Source: Ralstonia soli
GTDB taxonomy: Bacteria > Pseudomonadota > Gammaproteobacteria > Burkholderiales > Burkholderiaceae
NCBI RefSeq assembly: GCF_023955655.1
Contig: NZ_JAMXHT010000005.1
Location: 497,462-561,461 of the forward strand
DNA length: 64,000 bases
Reading direction: 5' to 3'
Position 1 is the first letter of the stretch. Each line of letters begins with the position of its first letter. Made by a program: the position numbers and the translations under genes. This document shows positions 1 through 7,764 of this stretch, in pieces. The notes beneath the pieces are model-generated. The model made no database searches and was not told the DNA's origin. It saw only the letters and a program-made list of their open reading frames with translations.

Positions 1-163
1 GCCGCCGGCTGCGGTGCTATGCGAACTGATGTTGCCCGACGGCACCATGGCGCGCCGTGACGACGCGGTGCGCTTTGCTGATCAACACAACCTGCCGGTG
101 CTGACCATTGAAGACATCGTCCAGTATCGGGAGCAGATGGAGCGCGCGGTCAGCTTCGTCTGA
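1..163 (+). CDS. ribB: 3,4-dihydroxy-2-butanone 4-phosphate synthase, C-terminal fragment
   Basis: Only the last 53 codons lie in the window; the frame starts at base 2 and ends in TGA at 161-163. The tail carries [12 protein letters not shown] and [13 protein letters not shown], which match the C-terminal part of DHBP synthase, the enzyme that converts ribulose 5-phosphate to the four-carbon precursor of riboflavin. The protein stops directly after this domain, so it is the stand-alone RibB form and not a RibBA fusion with GTP cyclohydrolase II. It faces the eda operon tail-to-tail, 31 bases away. Nothing can be said about its start or promoter. Confidence 0.9.
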   Translation, partial: PPAAVLCELMLPDGTMARRDDAVRFADQHNLPVLTIEDIVQYREQMERAVSFV

Positions 164-164
164 C

Positions 165-217
165 GAAAAAGCGGCCGCGCGCGAGTGAAGCGATTTACCG
201 CTTGAGCGCGGCCGCTT
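165..217 (-). terminator. Rho-independent terminator of the eda operon, overlapping the end of eda
   Basis: A perfect 12-bp stem (169-180 with 206-217, GC-rich, NotI-like core) is followed, read on the minus strand, by a run of T (165-170). One arm lies inside the last codons of eda. The ribB transcript would also cross this hairpin but would meet only a short T run. Confidence 0.75.
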
Positions 218-821
218 CCTTGGCCAGCGCCGTGATGCCGGCCCAGTCGCCGGCAGCGACCTTGTCCTTGGGCACCATCCACGAGCCTCCCACGCACACC
301 ACGTTGGGCAGGGCCAGGTAGTCGGGTGCGCTTTGCGGCGTGATGCCGCCGGTCGGGCAGAAACGCACGTCGCCGAACGGGCCGTAGATCGACTTGAGCA
401 TCGGGATGCCACCCGCCGCTTCGGCCGGGAAGAACTTCAGCGTGGTCAGGCCGAATTCCAGCGCCAGGATCAGCTCCGACGGCGTGGCGATGCCCGGCAG
501 CCATTCCAGGCCGGATTTGGCTTGCGCCGCCGCCAGCGCGGGCGTGATACCGGGCGACACGGCAAACACCGCGCCTGCGTCTTTCGCCTGTTGGAAATGC
601 TCCGGCCGCGTGAGCGTGCCGGCACCGACGATGGCATCGCTGCCGAGGTCCTTCACCACCGCGCGGATCACATCCAGCGCCACGGGCGTGCGCATCGTGA
701 TCTCGAACGTGCGGATACCGCCCTCGTACAGCGCGCGGCACACCTTGACGCCTTCATCGACGGATTGGAACTGCAGCACCGGGATGACCGGGCCGGCCTT
801 GACGACGGAATCGATACCCAC
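195..821 (-). CDS. eda: 2-dehydro-3-deoxy-6-phosphogluconate (KDPG) aldolase
   Basis: 208-residue class I aldolase that cleaves KDPG to pyruvate and glyceraldehyde-3-phosphate, the last step of the Entner-Doudoroff route. The family signatures are present: the Schiff-base lysine in LKFFPAE (Lys129), the catalytic glutamate in FEITMRT (Glu40) and the phosphate-binding CPTGG motif. The start is GTG at 821, chosen because AGGAGA lies 5 bases upstream; there is no ATG alternative nearby. It is the last gene of a minus-strand operon (rpiR, deacylase, ridA, gntT, eda), 33 bases after the permease. Here it probably serves the catabolic pathway of this island rather than general glucose metabolism. 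Confidence 0.95.
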   Translation of the reverse strand: MGIDSVVKAGPVIPVLQFQSVDEGVKVCRALYEGGIRTFEITMRTPVALDVIRAVVKDLGSDAIVGAGTLTRPEHFQQAKDAGAVFAVSPGITPALAAAQAKSGLEWLPGIATPSELILALEFGLTTLKFFPAEAAGGIPMLKSIYGPFGDVRFCPTGGITPQSAPDYLALPNVVCVGGSWMVPKDKVAAGDWAGITALAKEAAALKR

Positions 822-854
822 AACGTTCTCCTAGATCAGTGTTGACAGAACAAC

Positions 855-2207
855 TTAAACGACGAGCGACAGCGCCAGGGTCAGCAGCAGCGCCACGATG
901 GAGATGATGGTTTCCAGCACCGTCCACGTCTTGAAGGTTTCTGGCACGGTCAGGTTGAAGTATTCCTTCACCAGCCAGAAGCCGCCGTCGTTCACGTGCG
1001 AGAGGATCAGCGAGCCGGCACCGGTGGCGAGCACCATCAGCTCCGGCCGGACGGCCGCGCCCGACGCCGCAGCGATGGGGGCGACGATGCCGCAGGCGGT
1101 GGTCATGGCCACGGTGGCCGAACCGGTCGCAATGCGGATCATCACGGCCACCACCCAGCCCAGCAGCAGCGGCGACAGGTGCGCATCCGTGGCCACACCC
1201 ACGATGGCCTTCGACACGCCGGAGTCACGCAGGATCTGGCCGAAGCCACCGCCTGCGCCCACCACCAGCGTGATCGTGGCGATTGGCGCCAGGCACTCGT
1301 TGGTGAACTTGAGGATGGTCTCGCGGTTGAAGCCGCGTGCCTTGCCGAAGGTGTAGAAGCTCACCAGCGCAGCGATCAGCAGCGCCATCACCGAGTTGCC
1401 GGCCAGCTTCAGGATGTCATTGGCGAGCGTCTTGGGTGTCGCGATCAGATCGGCCCAGCTGCCGATCAGCATCAGCACCACCGGCAGCAGGATCGTGAAC
1501 AGCGTCACGCCAAAGGCCGGCAGTTCGCGCGTCTGATCGGCTTCAACGAATTGCGCGGCCAGGGGGTTGTCCTCAACCGGCTTGACGTAGCGCGAGATCA
1601 ACATCGCAAACAGCGGACCAGCCAGGATGGCCGTCGGCACGCCGACGATCAGGGCGTACATGATGGTCTTGCCGATGTCCGCCTGGTAGGCCGTCACGGC
1701 CAGCAGCGCGGCCGGGTGCGGCGGGATCAGGCCGTGCACCACCGACAGGCCCGCCACCATCGGCAGGCCGACCATCAGGATCGGTGTGCCCGTGCGCTTG
1801 GCCACGTTGAAGGCAATCGGGATCAGCAGCACGAAACCGACTTCAAAAAACACCGGCAAGCCGATGATGAAGGCAATCACCATCATTGCCCAGTGCGCGT
1901 TCTTCTCGCCAAAAGCGTTGATGAGCGTTTTGGCGATGCGCTCCGCGCCGCCTGATTCGGCCATCATCTTGCCGAGCATCGTACCCAGGCCTACCACCAG
2001 CGCAATGTGGCCAAGCGTGTTGCCCACGCCGGTTTCGAACGCCTTGACGATGCCGGCCATCGGCATGCCCACCACCACGCCCAGCGCCAGCGAGACGACG
2101 ATCAGCGTAACGAACGGGTTCAGTTTCTGGACGGCGATCAGGTAGATCAGCGCGACCACCGCCAATGCGGCGGTTAGCAATAGCGAGTTGCCTTGCATCG
2201 GGACCAT
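855..2207 (-). CDS. GntT/GntP-family sugar-acid:H+ symporter
   Basis: 450-residue integral membrane protein, about 12 hydrophobic helices, full length for the gluconate permease (GntP) family. It starts with ATG at 2207 behind GAGGAG. Characteristic stretches are VGLGTMLGKMMAESGGAERIA and the loop around GLIPPHPAALLA. The family imports gluconate, ketogluconates, D-serine or related hydroxy- and amino-acids across the inner membrane. Its place between ridA and eda, in an operon with an N-acyl-D-amino-acid deacylase, suggests that it imports the amino-sugar acid (or acylated form) degraded by this island rather than plain gluconate. The substrate is inferred from context only. Confidence 0.9.
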   Translation of the reverse strand: MVPMQGNSLLLTAALAVVALIYLIAVQKLNPFVTLIVVSLALGVVVGMPMAGIVKAFETGVGNTLGHIALVVGLGTMLGKMMAESGGAERIAKTLINAFGEKNAHWAMMVIAFIIGLPVFFEVGFVLLIPIAFNVAKRTGTPILMVGLPMVAGLSVVHGLIPPHPAALLAVTAYQADIGKTIMYALIVGVPTAILAGPLFAMLISRYVKPVEDNPLAAQFVEADQTRELPAFGVTLFTILLPVVLMLIGSWADLIATPKTLANDILKLAGNSVMALLIAALVSFYTFGKARGFNRETILKFTNECLAPIATITLVVGAGGGFGQILRDSGVSKAIVGVATDAHLSPLLLGWVVAVMIRIATGSATVAMTTACGIVAPIAAASGAAVRPELMVLATGAGSLILSHVNDGGFWLVKEYFNLTVPETFKTWTVLETIISIVALLLTLALSLVV

Positions 2208-2290
2208 CGGGTTTTCTCCTCAGTGGGTCTTCACGGCTCTTGTTGTCGTAGACGCCCCGTTGTGCAGGGCGCCTCGTCTTGAAATACGGA

Positions 2291-2677
2291 TTACGGCTTC
2301 TTGTAGGCCACGCAATCGACTTCGACCTTGCAGTCGATCACCATGCTCGACACCACGCACGCGCGTGCAGGCGGGTTGGCGCCGAAGTATTCCTTGAACA
2401 CCTTGTTGAACGACTGGAAGTCGCGCGGATCATCCAGCCACACGCCGCAGCGCACAACGTGCTCGGGGCCGTAGCCCGCTTCGGCCAGGATGGCCAGCAC
2501 GTTCTTGATGGTCTGGTGCGACTGTTCGACGATGCCGCTGCCGACCACCTCGCCGTTCACCATGGGCGTCTGGCCCGAGACGAACAGCCAGCCATCCGCG
2601 CCGGCCGCGCGGGCAAAGGGGAGATGCTGGCCACCGGTGCCGGTGCCGCCTTCAACGCCAATTCGGGTAATCGTCAT
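2291..2677 (-). CDS. RidA/YjgF/YER057c/UK114-family enamine/imine deaminase
   Basis: 128 residues, the usual length of a trimeric Rid protein. ATG at 2677 has AAGGAAC 6 bases upstream; the longer open frame to 2836 is not supported by a ribosome site. The sequence has the Rid features LFVSGQTP near residue 40 and the ligand-binding region RCGVWLDD; near the C-terminus the archetypal arginine of the RACV-type motif is present (PPARACVVSS). Archetypal Rid proteins hydrolyse reactive 2-aminoacrylate-type enamines released by PLP dehydratases. In this operon it probably discharges the enamine/imine product of the PLP deaminase encoded divergently at 5219-6496. Confidence 0.92.
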   Translation of the reverse strand: MTITRIGVEGGTGTGGQHLPFARAAGADGWLFVSGQTPMVNGEVVGSGIVEQSHQTIKNVLAILAEAGYGPEHVVRCGVWLDDPRDFQSFNKVFKEYFGANPPARACVVSSMVIDCKVEVDCVAYKKP

Positions 2678-2711
2678 CGTTACGTTCCTTCTTTCAAACA
2701 CATGCTGAGAT

Positions 2712-4196
2712 TCAGTGGGTTTCAGTGGTGGCCGCTGCCTGTGCACGCGGCCCGCGCTTGAGGAAGCGCCCCGCGCGGTGAGGCTGGACGGCGCCGTCCT
2801 GATATGAGAGGTGGCCGTTGACCCACACTGCGGCAATGCCTGCCGCTGGTTGCTGCGGGTCGCTAAAGGTCGCGACGTCGCGCACCGTCTCAGGGTCGAA
2901 CAGCACGAGGTCCGCCCAGTAGCCTTCGCGCACCAGGCCGCGTTCGGTCAGGCCGAAGCGCTCGGCGGACTGGCCGGTCATCTTGCGGATGGCTGCCGAC
3001 AGCGACAGTAGCTTGCGCTCGCGGCTGTAGTAGCCCAGCACGCGCGGGAAGGCGCCCCACAAGCGCGGGTGCGGTTTCGGATCGTTCGGCAGGCCATCGG
3101 AGCCGATCACCGTGGCGGGGTGCGTGATGATGCGGTCCAGGTCTTGCGGCGACATGTTGTGGTACACGGCCCCGGCCGGCTGCAAGCGGCGCGCAGCGTC
3201 CATCAGATCGGTACCCCAGGCGGCCGCGATCTCCTTGAGCGTCTGCCCGGCCATGCCAGGATGCGGCTCCGACCACGTGATGAAGATGTCGAATTCGTCC
3301 GTCACCTGCTTCAAGTCGAGCGTGGACGAGCTGGCGGTGTATGGGTAGCAGTCGCAGCCCACCGGCTGGTAGCGCTGCGCGTTCTCAATCGATTCCAGCA
3401 CCTCGCCCGCGCGGCCCCAGTTGGCGGCGCCCGCACATTTCAGGTGCGAGATCACGATGGGCACGCGCGCGTGCTTGCCGACGCGGTAGGCCTCGTCCAT
3501 TGCGTCGAGAATCGCAGCGAATTCGGTACGCAGGTGCGTGGTGTAGATGGCGCCGGCTTCGGCCAGCGGCTCGGCCAGGCCCATCACCTCTTCGGTGGTG
3601 GAGGCGAACGCGTTGGCATAGGCCAGGCCGGTGGACAGCCCCAGCGCGCCGTTGTCGAGCGCCTCGCGCAACTGCATGCGCATGCCTTCCACCTCATTGG
3701 CGGTGGCCGGGCGATCGAGGCGGTCCAGATGGTTGTTGCGCAGCGCCGTATGGCCGATCAGCGCCGCCACGTTCACGGCCGGCTGCGCGCGTTCTACCGC
3801 TTCCACGTAAGACGCGAAGGTCGGATACGCAAACGCGCCGGCGGGCCCAAGCAGGTTCATCGGGTCCGGCGGATCACCCTTGAGCGTGGCCGGCGACGCG
3901 CTGATCCCGCAGTTGCCGACGATGACCGTGGTGATGCCCTGCGACACCTTGGGCAGCATGTCCGGCGTGCGGATGACGTTGGTGTCGTCGTGCGTGTGCA
4001 CGTCGATGAAGCCGGGGGCGAGCACGCGGCCCTCGCCGGCGATTTCCTCGTCGCCCAGCCACGCGGTGGAATCCGACGTGGCGATGGCGGCGATGCGCCC
4101 ATCGGTGATGGCCACGTCGAACAGCGTGGCCTCGGGCTCGTGGCCGCTGCCATCGACGATGCGGACCTGGCGGATGACGGTGTCGTACTGCTGCAT
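2712..4196 (-). CDS. N-acyl-D-amino-acid deacylase (D-aminoacylase), amidohydrolase superfamily
   Basis: 494-residue zinc amidohydrolase that removes an acyl group from N-acyl-D-amino acids. Visible family features in order: the metal-binding IDVHTHDD (about residue 65), GNCGIS (about 97), the AHL-like ISHLKCAG region (His/Lys/Cys, about 250) and the GSDGLPNDPKPHPR loop near residue 365 that carries the catalytic aspartate. ATG at 4196 lies one base after the stop of rpiR (TGATATG), so the two are translationally coupled; the open frame extending to 4301 overlaps rpiR and is rejected. The natural substrate may be an N-acyl-D-glucosaminate (C2 has D-amino-acid geometry) instead of an ordinary amino acid; that is inference from the neighbours. 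Confidence 0.9.
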   Translation of the reverse strand: MQQYDTVIRQVRIVDGSGHEPEATLFDVAITDGRIAAIATSDSTAWLGDEEIAGEGRVLAPGFIDVHTHDDTNVIRTPDMLPKVSQGITTVIVGNCGISASPATLKGDPPDPMNLLGPAGAFAYPTFASYVEAVERAQPAVNVAALIGHTALRNNHLDRLDRPATANEVEGMRMQLREALDNGALGLSTGLAYANAFASTTEEVMGLAEPLAEAGAIYTTHLRTEFAAILDAMDEAYRVGKHARVPIVISHLKCAGAANWGRAGEVLESIENAQRYQPVGCDCYPYTASSSTLDLKQVTDEFDIFITWSEPHPGMAGQTLKEIAAAWGTDLMDAARRLQPAGAVYHNMSPQDLDRIITHPATVIGSDGLPNDPKPHPRLWGAFPRVLGYYSRERKLLSLSAAIRKMTGQSAERFGLTERGLVREGYWADLVLFDPETVRDVATFSDPQQPAAGIAAVWVNGHLSYQDGAVQPHRAGRFLKRGPRAQAAATTETH

Positions 4197-4197
4197 A

Positions 4198-5079
4198 TCA
4201 GTCTCCCAGCGGCTGGCGGTTACCCCCGCCGCGATGCGCATCGAGCACGTACTTGATGCGCCGTAAGAGCTCCTTGCTGCGATCGGCCTGCTGCAGCGCA
4301 ACTTCGGTCGCCAGCAGGTCGATCATCATCATCATCGCGTAGCGCGATGATGACGGCTTGAAGATGAAATCAGTCTCCATGGCCTGGATCGGCAGCAAGA
4401 CATCGGCCAGCCCGGCCAGCGGCGAGCCGATGGCGGTGATGGCGATGATCTTTGCGCCGTATTCGCGCGCGATGGTCACGCTGTCGATCACCTCCGGCAC
4501 ATGGCCGGTTACGGAGAACACGACCACCACATCGTCCGGGCTGAGCGTGGCCGCGACCATCCGCTGCAGCATCGAATCATGATAGGTGGTGACGGGCCGT
4601 CCGAGACGCGCGAGGCGGTAGCGCATTTCGTCGGCCATGGTGGTCGAGCCGCCGCCCATGCCGAACACGGCGATCATGCGCGCGGCCGCCAGCGCAATTG
4701 CCGCATTGCGGAACGCCTCGGGCCGCACCAGCGCGCGATTGGCTTCCAGCACGTTGCTGATGTCGGCCAGGATGCCGTCGGCGCTGGAGGGCGGGCGATC
4801 GGCGCCCCCATCCAGAAAACGCTGGCCGACTGCCGCTGCCTGCGCTAGCTTGAGCTTGAGTTCGCGAACGTCGCGACAGCCCATTGCCTTGGCGAATCGG
4901 GTGACGCTTGCCTCACTCACGCCTGCGCGTTCGGCCAGCGTTTGGATGCTCCCCGCCGCCGCTTCTGCAATGTCGGCCAGGACCGTCTGGGCGACCTTCT
5001 GCTCGGCGGGGCGCAGTTCAGCGGCACGCTGGGAGAGGCGGGTGACGATGTCCATCGGTTCGCGCATAGGGTCACGCAT
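4198..5079 (-). CDS. MurR/RpiR-family transcriptional regulator (HTH + SIS domain)
   Basis: 293 residues. N-terminal RpiR helix-turn-helix (about 1-80; EQKVAQTVLADI, then AGVSEASVTRFAKAMGC) is followed by a SIS sugar-phosphate isomerase fold (about 120-260; FGMGGGSTTMADEMRYRLARLG and VFSVTGHVPEVID). ATG at 5079 has GGGAG 7 bases upstream; in-frame ATGs at 5067 and 5055 are alternatives, and the longer open frame to 5253 runs across the divergent promoter. RpiR proteins sense phosphosugars through SIS; KDPG or KDG-phosphate would be logical here. It is first in the minus-strand operon and divergent from the deaminase/kinase pair, so it probably controls both transcripts. Confidence 0.92.
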   Translation of the reverse strand: MRDPMREPMDIVTRLSQRAAELRPAEQKVAQTVLADIAEAAAGSIQTLAERAGVSEASVTRFAKAMGCRDVRELKLKLAQAAAVGQRFLDGGADRPPSSADGILADISNVLEANRALVRPEAFRNAAIALAAARMIAVFGMGGGSTTMADEMRYRLARLGRPVTTYHDSMLQRMVAATLSPDDVVVVFSVTGHVPEVIDSVTIAREYGAKIIAITAIGSPLAGLADVLLPIQAMETDFIFKPSSSRYAMMMMIDLLATEVALQQADRSKELLRRIKYVLDAHRGGGNRQPLGD

Positions 5080-5123
5080 TCTGGGCTCCCGGTAGTTGTC
5101 CGGATAGCGTCTGACAGGGCGGT

Positions 5124-5239
5124 TTGGTACTTTGTAACAGGTTGGCCCGGAGAATAGTTTCGCCGCTATCATCATGTCAACTCGATATTTACCCGCACTG
5201 GAATCCGAGACTATTCCCATGAGTGATACAAAGTACCAA
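5124..5239. promoter_or_regulatory. Divergent promoter region with two nested inverted repeats (candidate RpiR operators)
   Basis: A perfect 13-bp inverted repeat, TTGGTACTTTGTA (5124-5136) and its reverse complement TACAAAGTACCAA (5227-5239), encloses a second 10-bp inverted repeat, GAATAGTTTC (5152-5161) with GAGACTATTC (5207-5216; 9 of 10 match). Both pairs are centred near 5182, between the divergent rpiR and deaminase genes. The right outer arm lies in codons 3-7 of the deaminase if that gene starts at 5219. The arrangement suggests two operator pairs for a regulator that bridges or loops the region. The link to RpiR is inference. Confidence 0.5.
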
Positions 5240-6496
5240 GGAGACAACGCCACCCCGGTTTACCCGCTCGACAAAGGGTTGGGTGCGCTGAGCGCCGCTT
5301 GTGCGCCGGAGCAAGTGGCGGCTCAGGGCTGGAACGTCCTGAACGAAGACCTGAATCTGCCGGCAGCCGTCCTGTCGCAATCCCGCCTGGAGCACAACCT
5401 GGCCTGGATGCAGCGTTTTGTGGGTGAATACGGCGCCAAGCTCGCGCCGCACGGCAAGACGACGATGGCACCGCGCCTGTTTCAGCAGCAACTGGCGGGC
5501 GGTGCATGGGGCATCACGCTGGCAACGGCGCACCAGACACGCGTGGCTTATGCCCATGGCGTGCGCCGCGTGCTGATGGCCAACCAGCTGGTCGGCAAAC
5601 GCAACATGGCGATCGTGGCCGAGCTGCTGGCCGATCCGTCATTCGAGTTCTTCTGCCTGGTGGATGCAGCGGATCAGGTCGACCAGCTCGCTGCCTTCTT
5701 TGGCAAGGCCGGCCGCCCGATCCAGGTGCTGATCGAACTGGGCGTGCAGGGCGGCCGCACCGGCGTGCGCGACGATGCGCAACTGCAATCGGTGCTCGAC
5801 GCGCTCACGCGGGCCAACGGCGCCGTGAAGTTGGCAGGCGTGGAAGTCTACGAAGGCGTAATCAAGGAAGAGGCGGACATTCGCGCCTTCCTCCAGCGTG
5901 CCGTCAAGACCATCGGTGATCTCGCCAAGGCAGGCCGCCTGCAACGCACGCCGGCCGTGCTCACGGGTGCCGGTTCGGCCTGGTATGACGTGGTGGCCGA
6001 GGAATTCGCCAAGGCCAACATCGGCCAGCCGCTGGACGTGGTGCTGCGCCCGGGTTGCTACCTCACGCATGACGTGGGCATCTACAAGGCCGCGCAGGCC
6101 CGTATCGACGCCAACAATCCGATCGCACACAAGATGCGCTCGAGCCTGCTGCCCGCGCTGCAACTGTGGGCCTATGTGCAATCGGTGCCGGAAGCCGACC
6201 GCGCCATCATTGCGATGGGCAAGCGCGATGCCGCGTTCGACGCGGGCCTGCCGCTGCCCGTGCAGCGCTTCCGGCCAGGCGACAAAGCACCATCCGCCAC
6301 GCCCGCGCACTGGGAAGTCACCGGCATGATGGATCAGCACGCCTACCTGAAGATCGCCCCGGGCGACGACATCAAGGTTGGCGACATGATCGCCTTCGAC
6401 ATCTCGCACCCGTGCCTGACGTTCGACAAGTGGCGCCAGATCTCGGTGATCGACGATGCGTACAACGTCGTCGACGTGGTGCAGACGTACTTCTGA
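5219..6496 (+). CDS. DSD1-like PLP-dependent amino acid deaminase / ammonia-lyase
   Basis: 425 residues from ATG 5219 (an in-frame ATG at 5174 would add 15; neither has a clear ribosome site). Fold type III: N-terminal alanine-racemase-like barrel with the PLP lysine in LAPHGKTTMAP (Lys80), and a C-terminal beta domain with the His-x-Cys metal site of D-serine dehydratases in FDISHPC. Relatives include D-serine dehydratase, D-threonine aldolase and bacterial 'amino acid deaminases'; D-glucosaminate dehydratase activity is known for PLP enzymes of pseudomonads. With a KDG-type kinase 13 bases downstream and eda in the facing operon, conversion of D-glucosaminate to KDG plus ammonia is the most economical proposal, but D-serine/D-threonine deamination cannot be excluded. 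Confidence 0.85.
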   Translation: MSDTKYQGDNATPVYPLDKGLGALSAACAPEQVAAQGWNVLNEDLNLPAAVLSQSRLEHNLAWMQRFVGEYGAKLAPHGKTTMAPRLFQQQLAGGAWGITLATAHQTRVAYAHGVRRVLMANQLVGKRNMAIVAELLADPSFEFFCLVDAADQVDQLAAFFGKAGRPIQVLIELGVQGGRTGVRDDAQLQSVLDALTRANGAVKLAGVEVYEGVIKEEADIRAFLQRAVKTIGDLAKAGRLQRTPAVLTGAGSAWYDVVAEEFAKANIGQPLDVVLRPGCYLTHDVGIYKAAQARIDANNPIAHKMRSSLLPALQLWAYVQSVPEADRAIIAMGKRDAAFDAGLPLPVQRFRPGDKAPSATPAHWEVTGMMDQHAYLKIAPGDDIKVGDMIAFDISHPCLTFDKWRQISVIDDAYNVVDVVQTYF

Positions 6497-6509
6497 TTCG
6501 GACGCGGAC

Positions 6510-7436
6510 ATGGCAGACATCCTCGCTTACGGCGAAGCGCTGATCGAGTTCAACCAGGCGGATTCCGGCAGCACGTCGTGGAATTTCGGCTTTGGCGGCG
6601 ATACGTCCAACTTCTGCATTGCCGCGGCGCGGCAGGGCGCGCGCACCGGCTATATCAGCGCGGTCGGTGCCGACCGTTTCGGCCAAGCGCTGCGCGCGCT
6701 GTGGCAGGACGAAGGCGTGGACCACACCTACGTGCACACCGATACGCAGGCGCCCACGGGGCTGTATTTCGTCTCGCACGACGCGCGCGGCCATCATTTC
6801 GATTACCTGCGGGCGGGGTCTGCTGCCAGCCGGTTCCAGACTACGCAGTTGCCGCTGCAGGCGATTGCGGCGGCCAAGGCTTTCCACCTGTCGGGTATCA
6901 GCCTGGCAATCAGCGACTCGGCTTGCGATGCCGGGCTGGCGGCGATGGCGCATGCGCGGGCTTCGGGTGTGATGGTGTCGTTCGATACCAACCTGCGCCT
7001 GCGTCTGTGGCCGCTGGCGCGCGCCCGTGCGGTGATGCAGGAAGCTATGCGCACGTGCGATCTCTGCCTGCCCAGCTGGGATGACGTGACGGTGCTGCTC
7101 GATTGTCATGACCGCGACGGTATCGTCGATACGCTGCTCGACTGGGGTGTGAGGCTGGTGGCGCTCAAGATGGGTGCGGAAGGCTGCTATGTGGCCACGC
7201 CAGAGTCGCGCACGCAGGTGCGGCGTCATACGGTGAATGCCGTTGATGCGACCGGTGCGGGGGATTGCTTTGGCGGCGCCTTCGTTGCGCGGATTGTGGC
7301 CGGTGATTCGCCGGTGGAGGCTGCGCGGTATGCCAACGTGGCGGCGGCGATTTCCACGACTGGGTATAGCGCCGTTGCGCCGATTCCGCGGGCGGAGGTT
7401 GTGCGGGCGGCGTTGGCTCAAGTTCCGGCTGGTTAG
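6510..7436 (+). CDS. kdgK: PfkB-family sugar kinase, likely 2-keto-3-deoxygluconate kinase
   Basis: 308 residues, ribokinase/PfkB fold. N-terminal substrate lid ILAYGEALIEF and GGDTSNFCIAAARQG (PfkB signature 1); C-terminal VDATGAGDCFGGAF with the catalytic aspartate (signature 2). This is the KDG kinase subgroup pattern, phosphorylating KDG at O6 to give KDPG, the substrate of eda. ATG at 6510 follows the deaminase stop by 13 bases, so the two genes form one transcript; the ribosome site is weak (CGGACGCGGAC), and coupling with the upstream stop is plausible. A longer open frame upstream overlaps the deaminase and is rejected. Confidence 0.88.
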   Translation: MADILAYGEALIEFNQADSGSTSWNFGFGGDTSNFCIAAARQGARTGYISAVGADRFGQALRALWQDEGVDHTYVHTDTQAPTGLYFVSHDARGHHFDYLRAGSAASRFQTTQLPLQAIAAAKAFHLSGISLAISDSACDAGLAAMAHARASGVMVSFDTNLRLRLWPLARARAVMQEAMRTCDLCLPSWDDVTVLLDCHDRDGIVDTLLDWGVRLVALKMGAEGCYVATPESRTQVRRHTVNAVDATGAGDCFGGAFVARIVAGDSPVEAARYANVAAAISTTGYSAVAPIPRAEVVRAALAQVPAG

Positions 7437-7529
7437 GCCTGGTTGGTCCATCCTGCGTTTCGTCCCGTGCCGGGGCCGACTCACTGTCTTTGTCTTGCCA
7501 AAGAAAGTAAGCAAAGAAAGGCGCGCCCG

Positions 7530-7645
7530 ATGCGGCGACCCCCTCCTTGAATTTCTGTCGCGAGGAGGGAGAGGAGGCCAACTCGCTGCGCTCAGACAGC
7601 CTCCTCTCTTTTTCCTCCTCGCAACAGAAATTCAAGGCGCCGCAT
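7530..7645. repeat. Long imperfect inverted repeat (hairpin element) in intergenic DNA
   Basis: Arms 7530-7578 and about 7599-7645 can fold into a long hairpin: ATGCGGCG (7530-7537) pairs with CGCCGCAT (7638-7645), CCTTGAATTTCTGT (7545-7558) pairs with ACAGAAATTCAAGG (7624-7637), and GAGGAGGC pairs with GCCTCCTC near the loop. The preceding bases (7480-7520) contain CTTTG and CAAAG motifs around a run of purine-rich repeats. The rest of 7437-7764 holds no gene. From memory, related hairpins are dispersed between genes in Ralstonia genomes; I cannot verify copy number from one window. Confidence 0.7.
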
Positions 7646-7709
7646 AGAGCAGGGTACGGCCACACCGTGGGTGTGCACGGGCTGGCTTCAGGGTGTACTT
7701 CGGCCGATA

Positions 7710-7745
7710 AAAAACGCCACCGCGTTGTATTGCGGTGGCGTTTTT
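7710..7745. terminator. Bidirectional rho-independent terminator
   Basis: Perfect 14-bp stem including A and T tracts: AAAAACGCCACCGC (7710-7723), 8-base loop, GCGGTGGCGTTTTT (7732-7745). It sits between the convergent kinase gene (ending 7436) and the acylase gene (ending 7765) and can serve both strands. Confidence 0.9.
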
Positions 7746-7764
7746 CTTGGTGCGTGTTTGCGTG

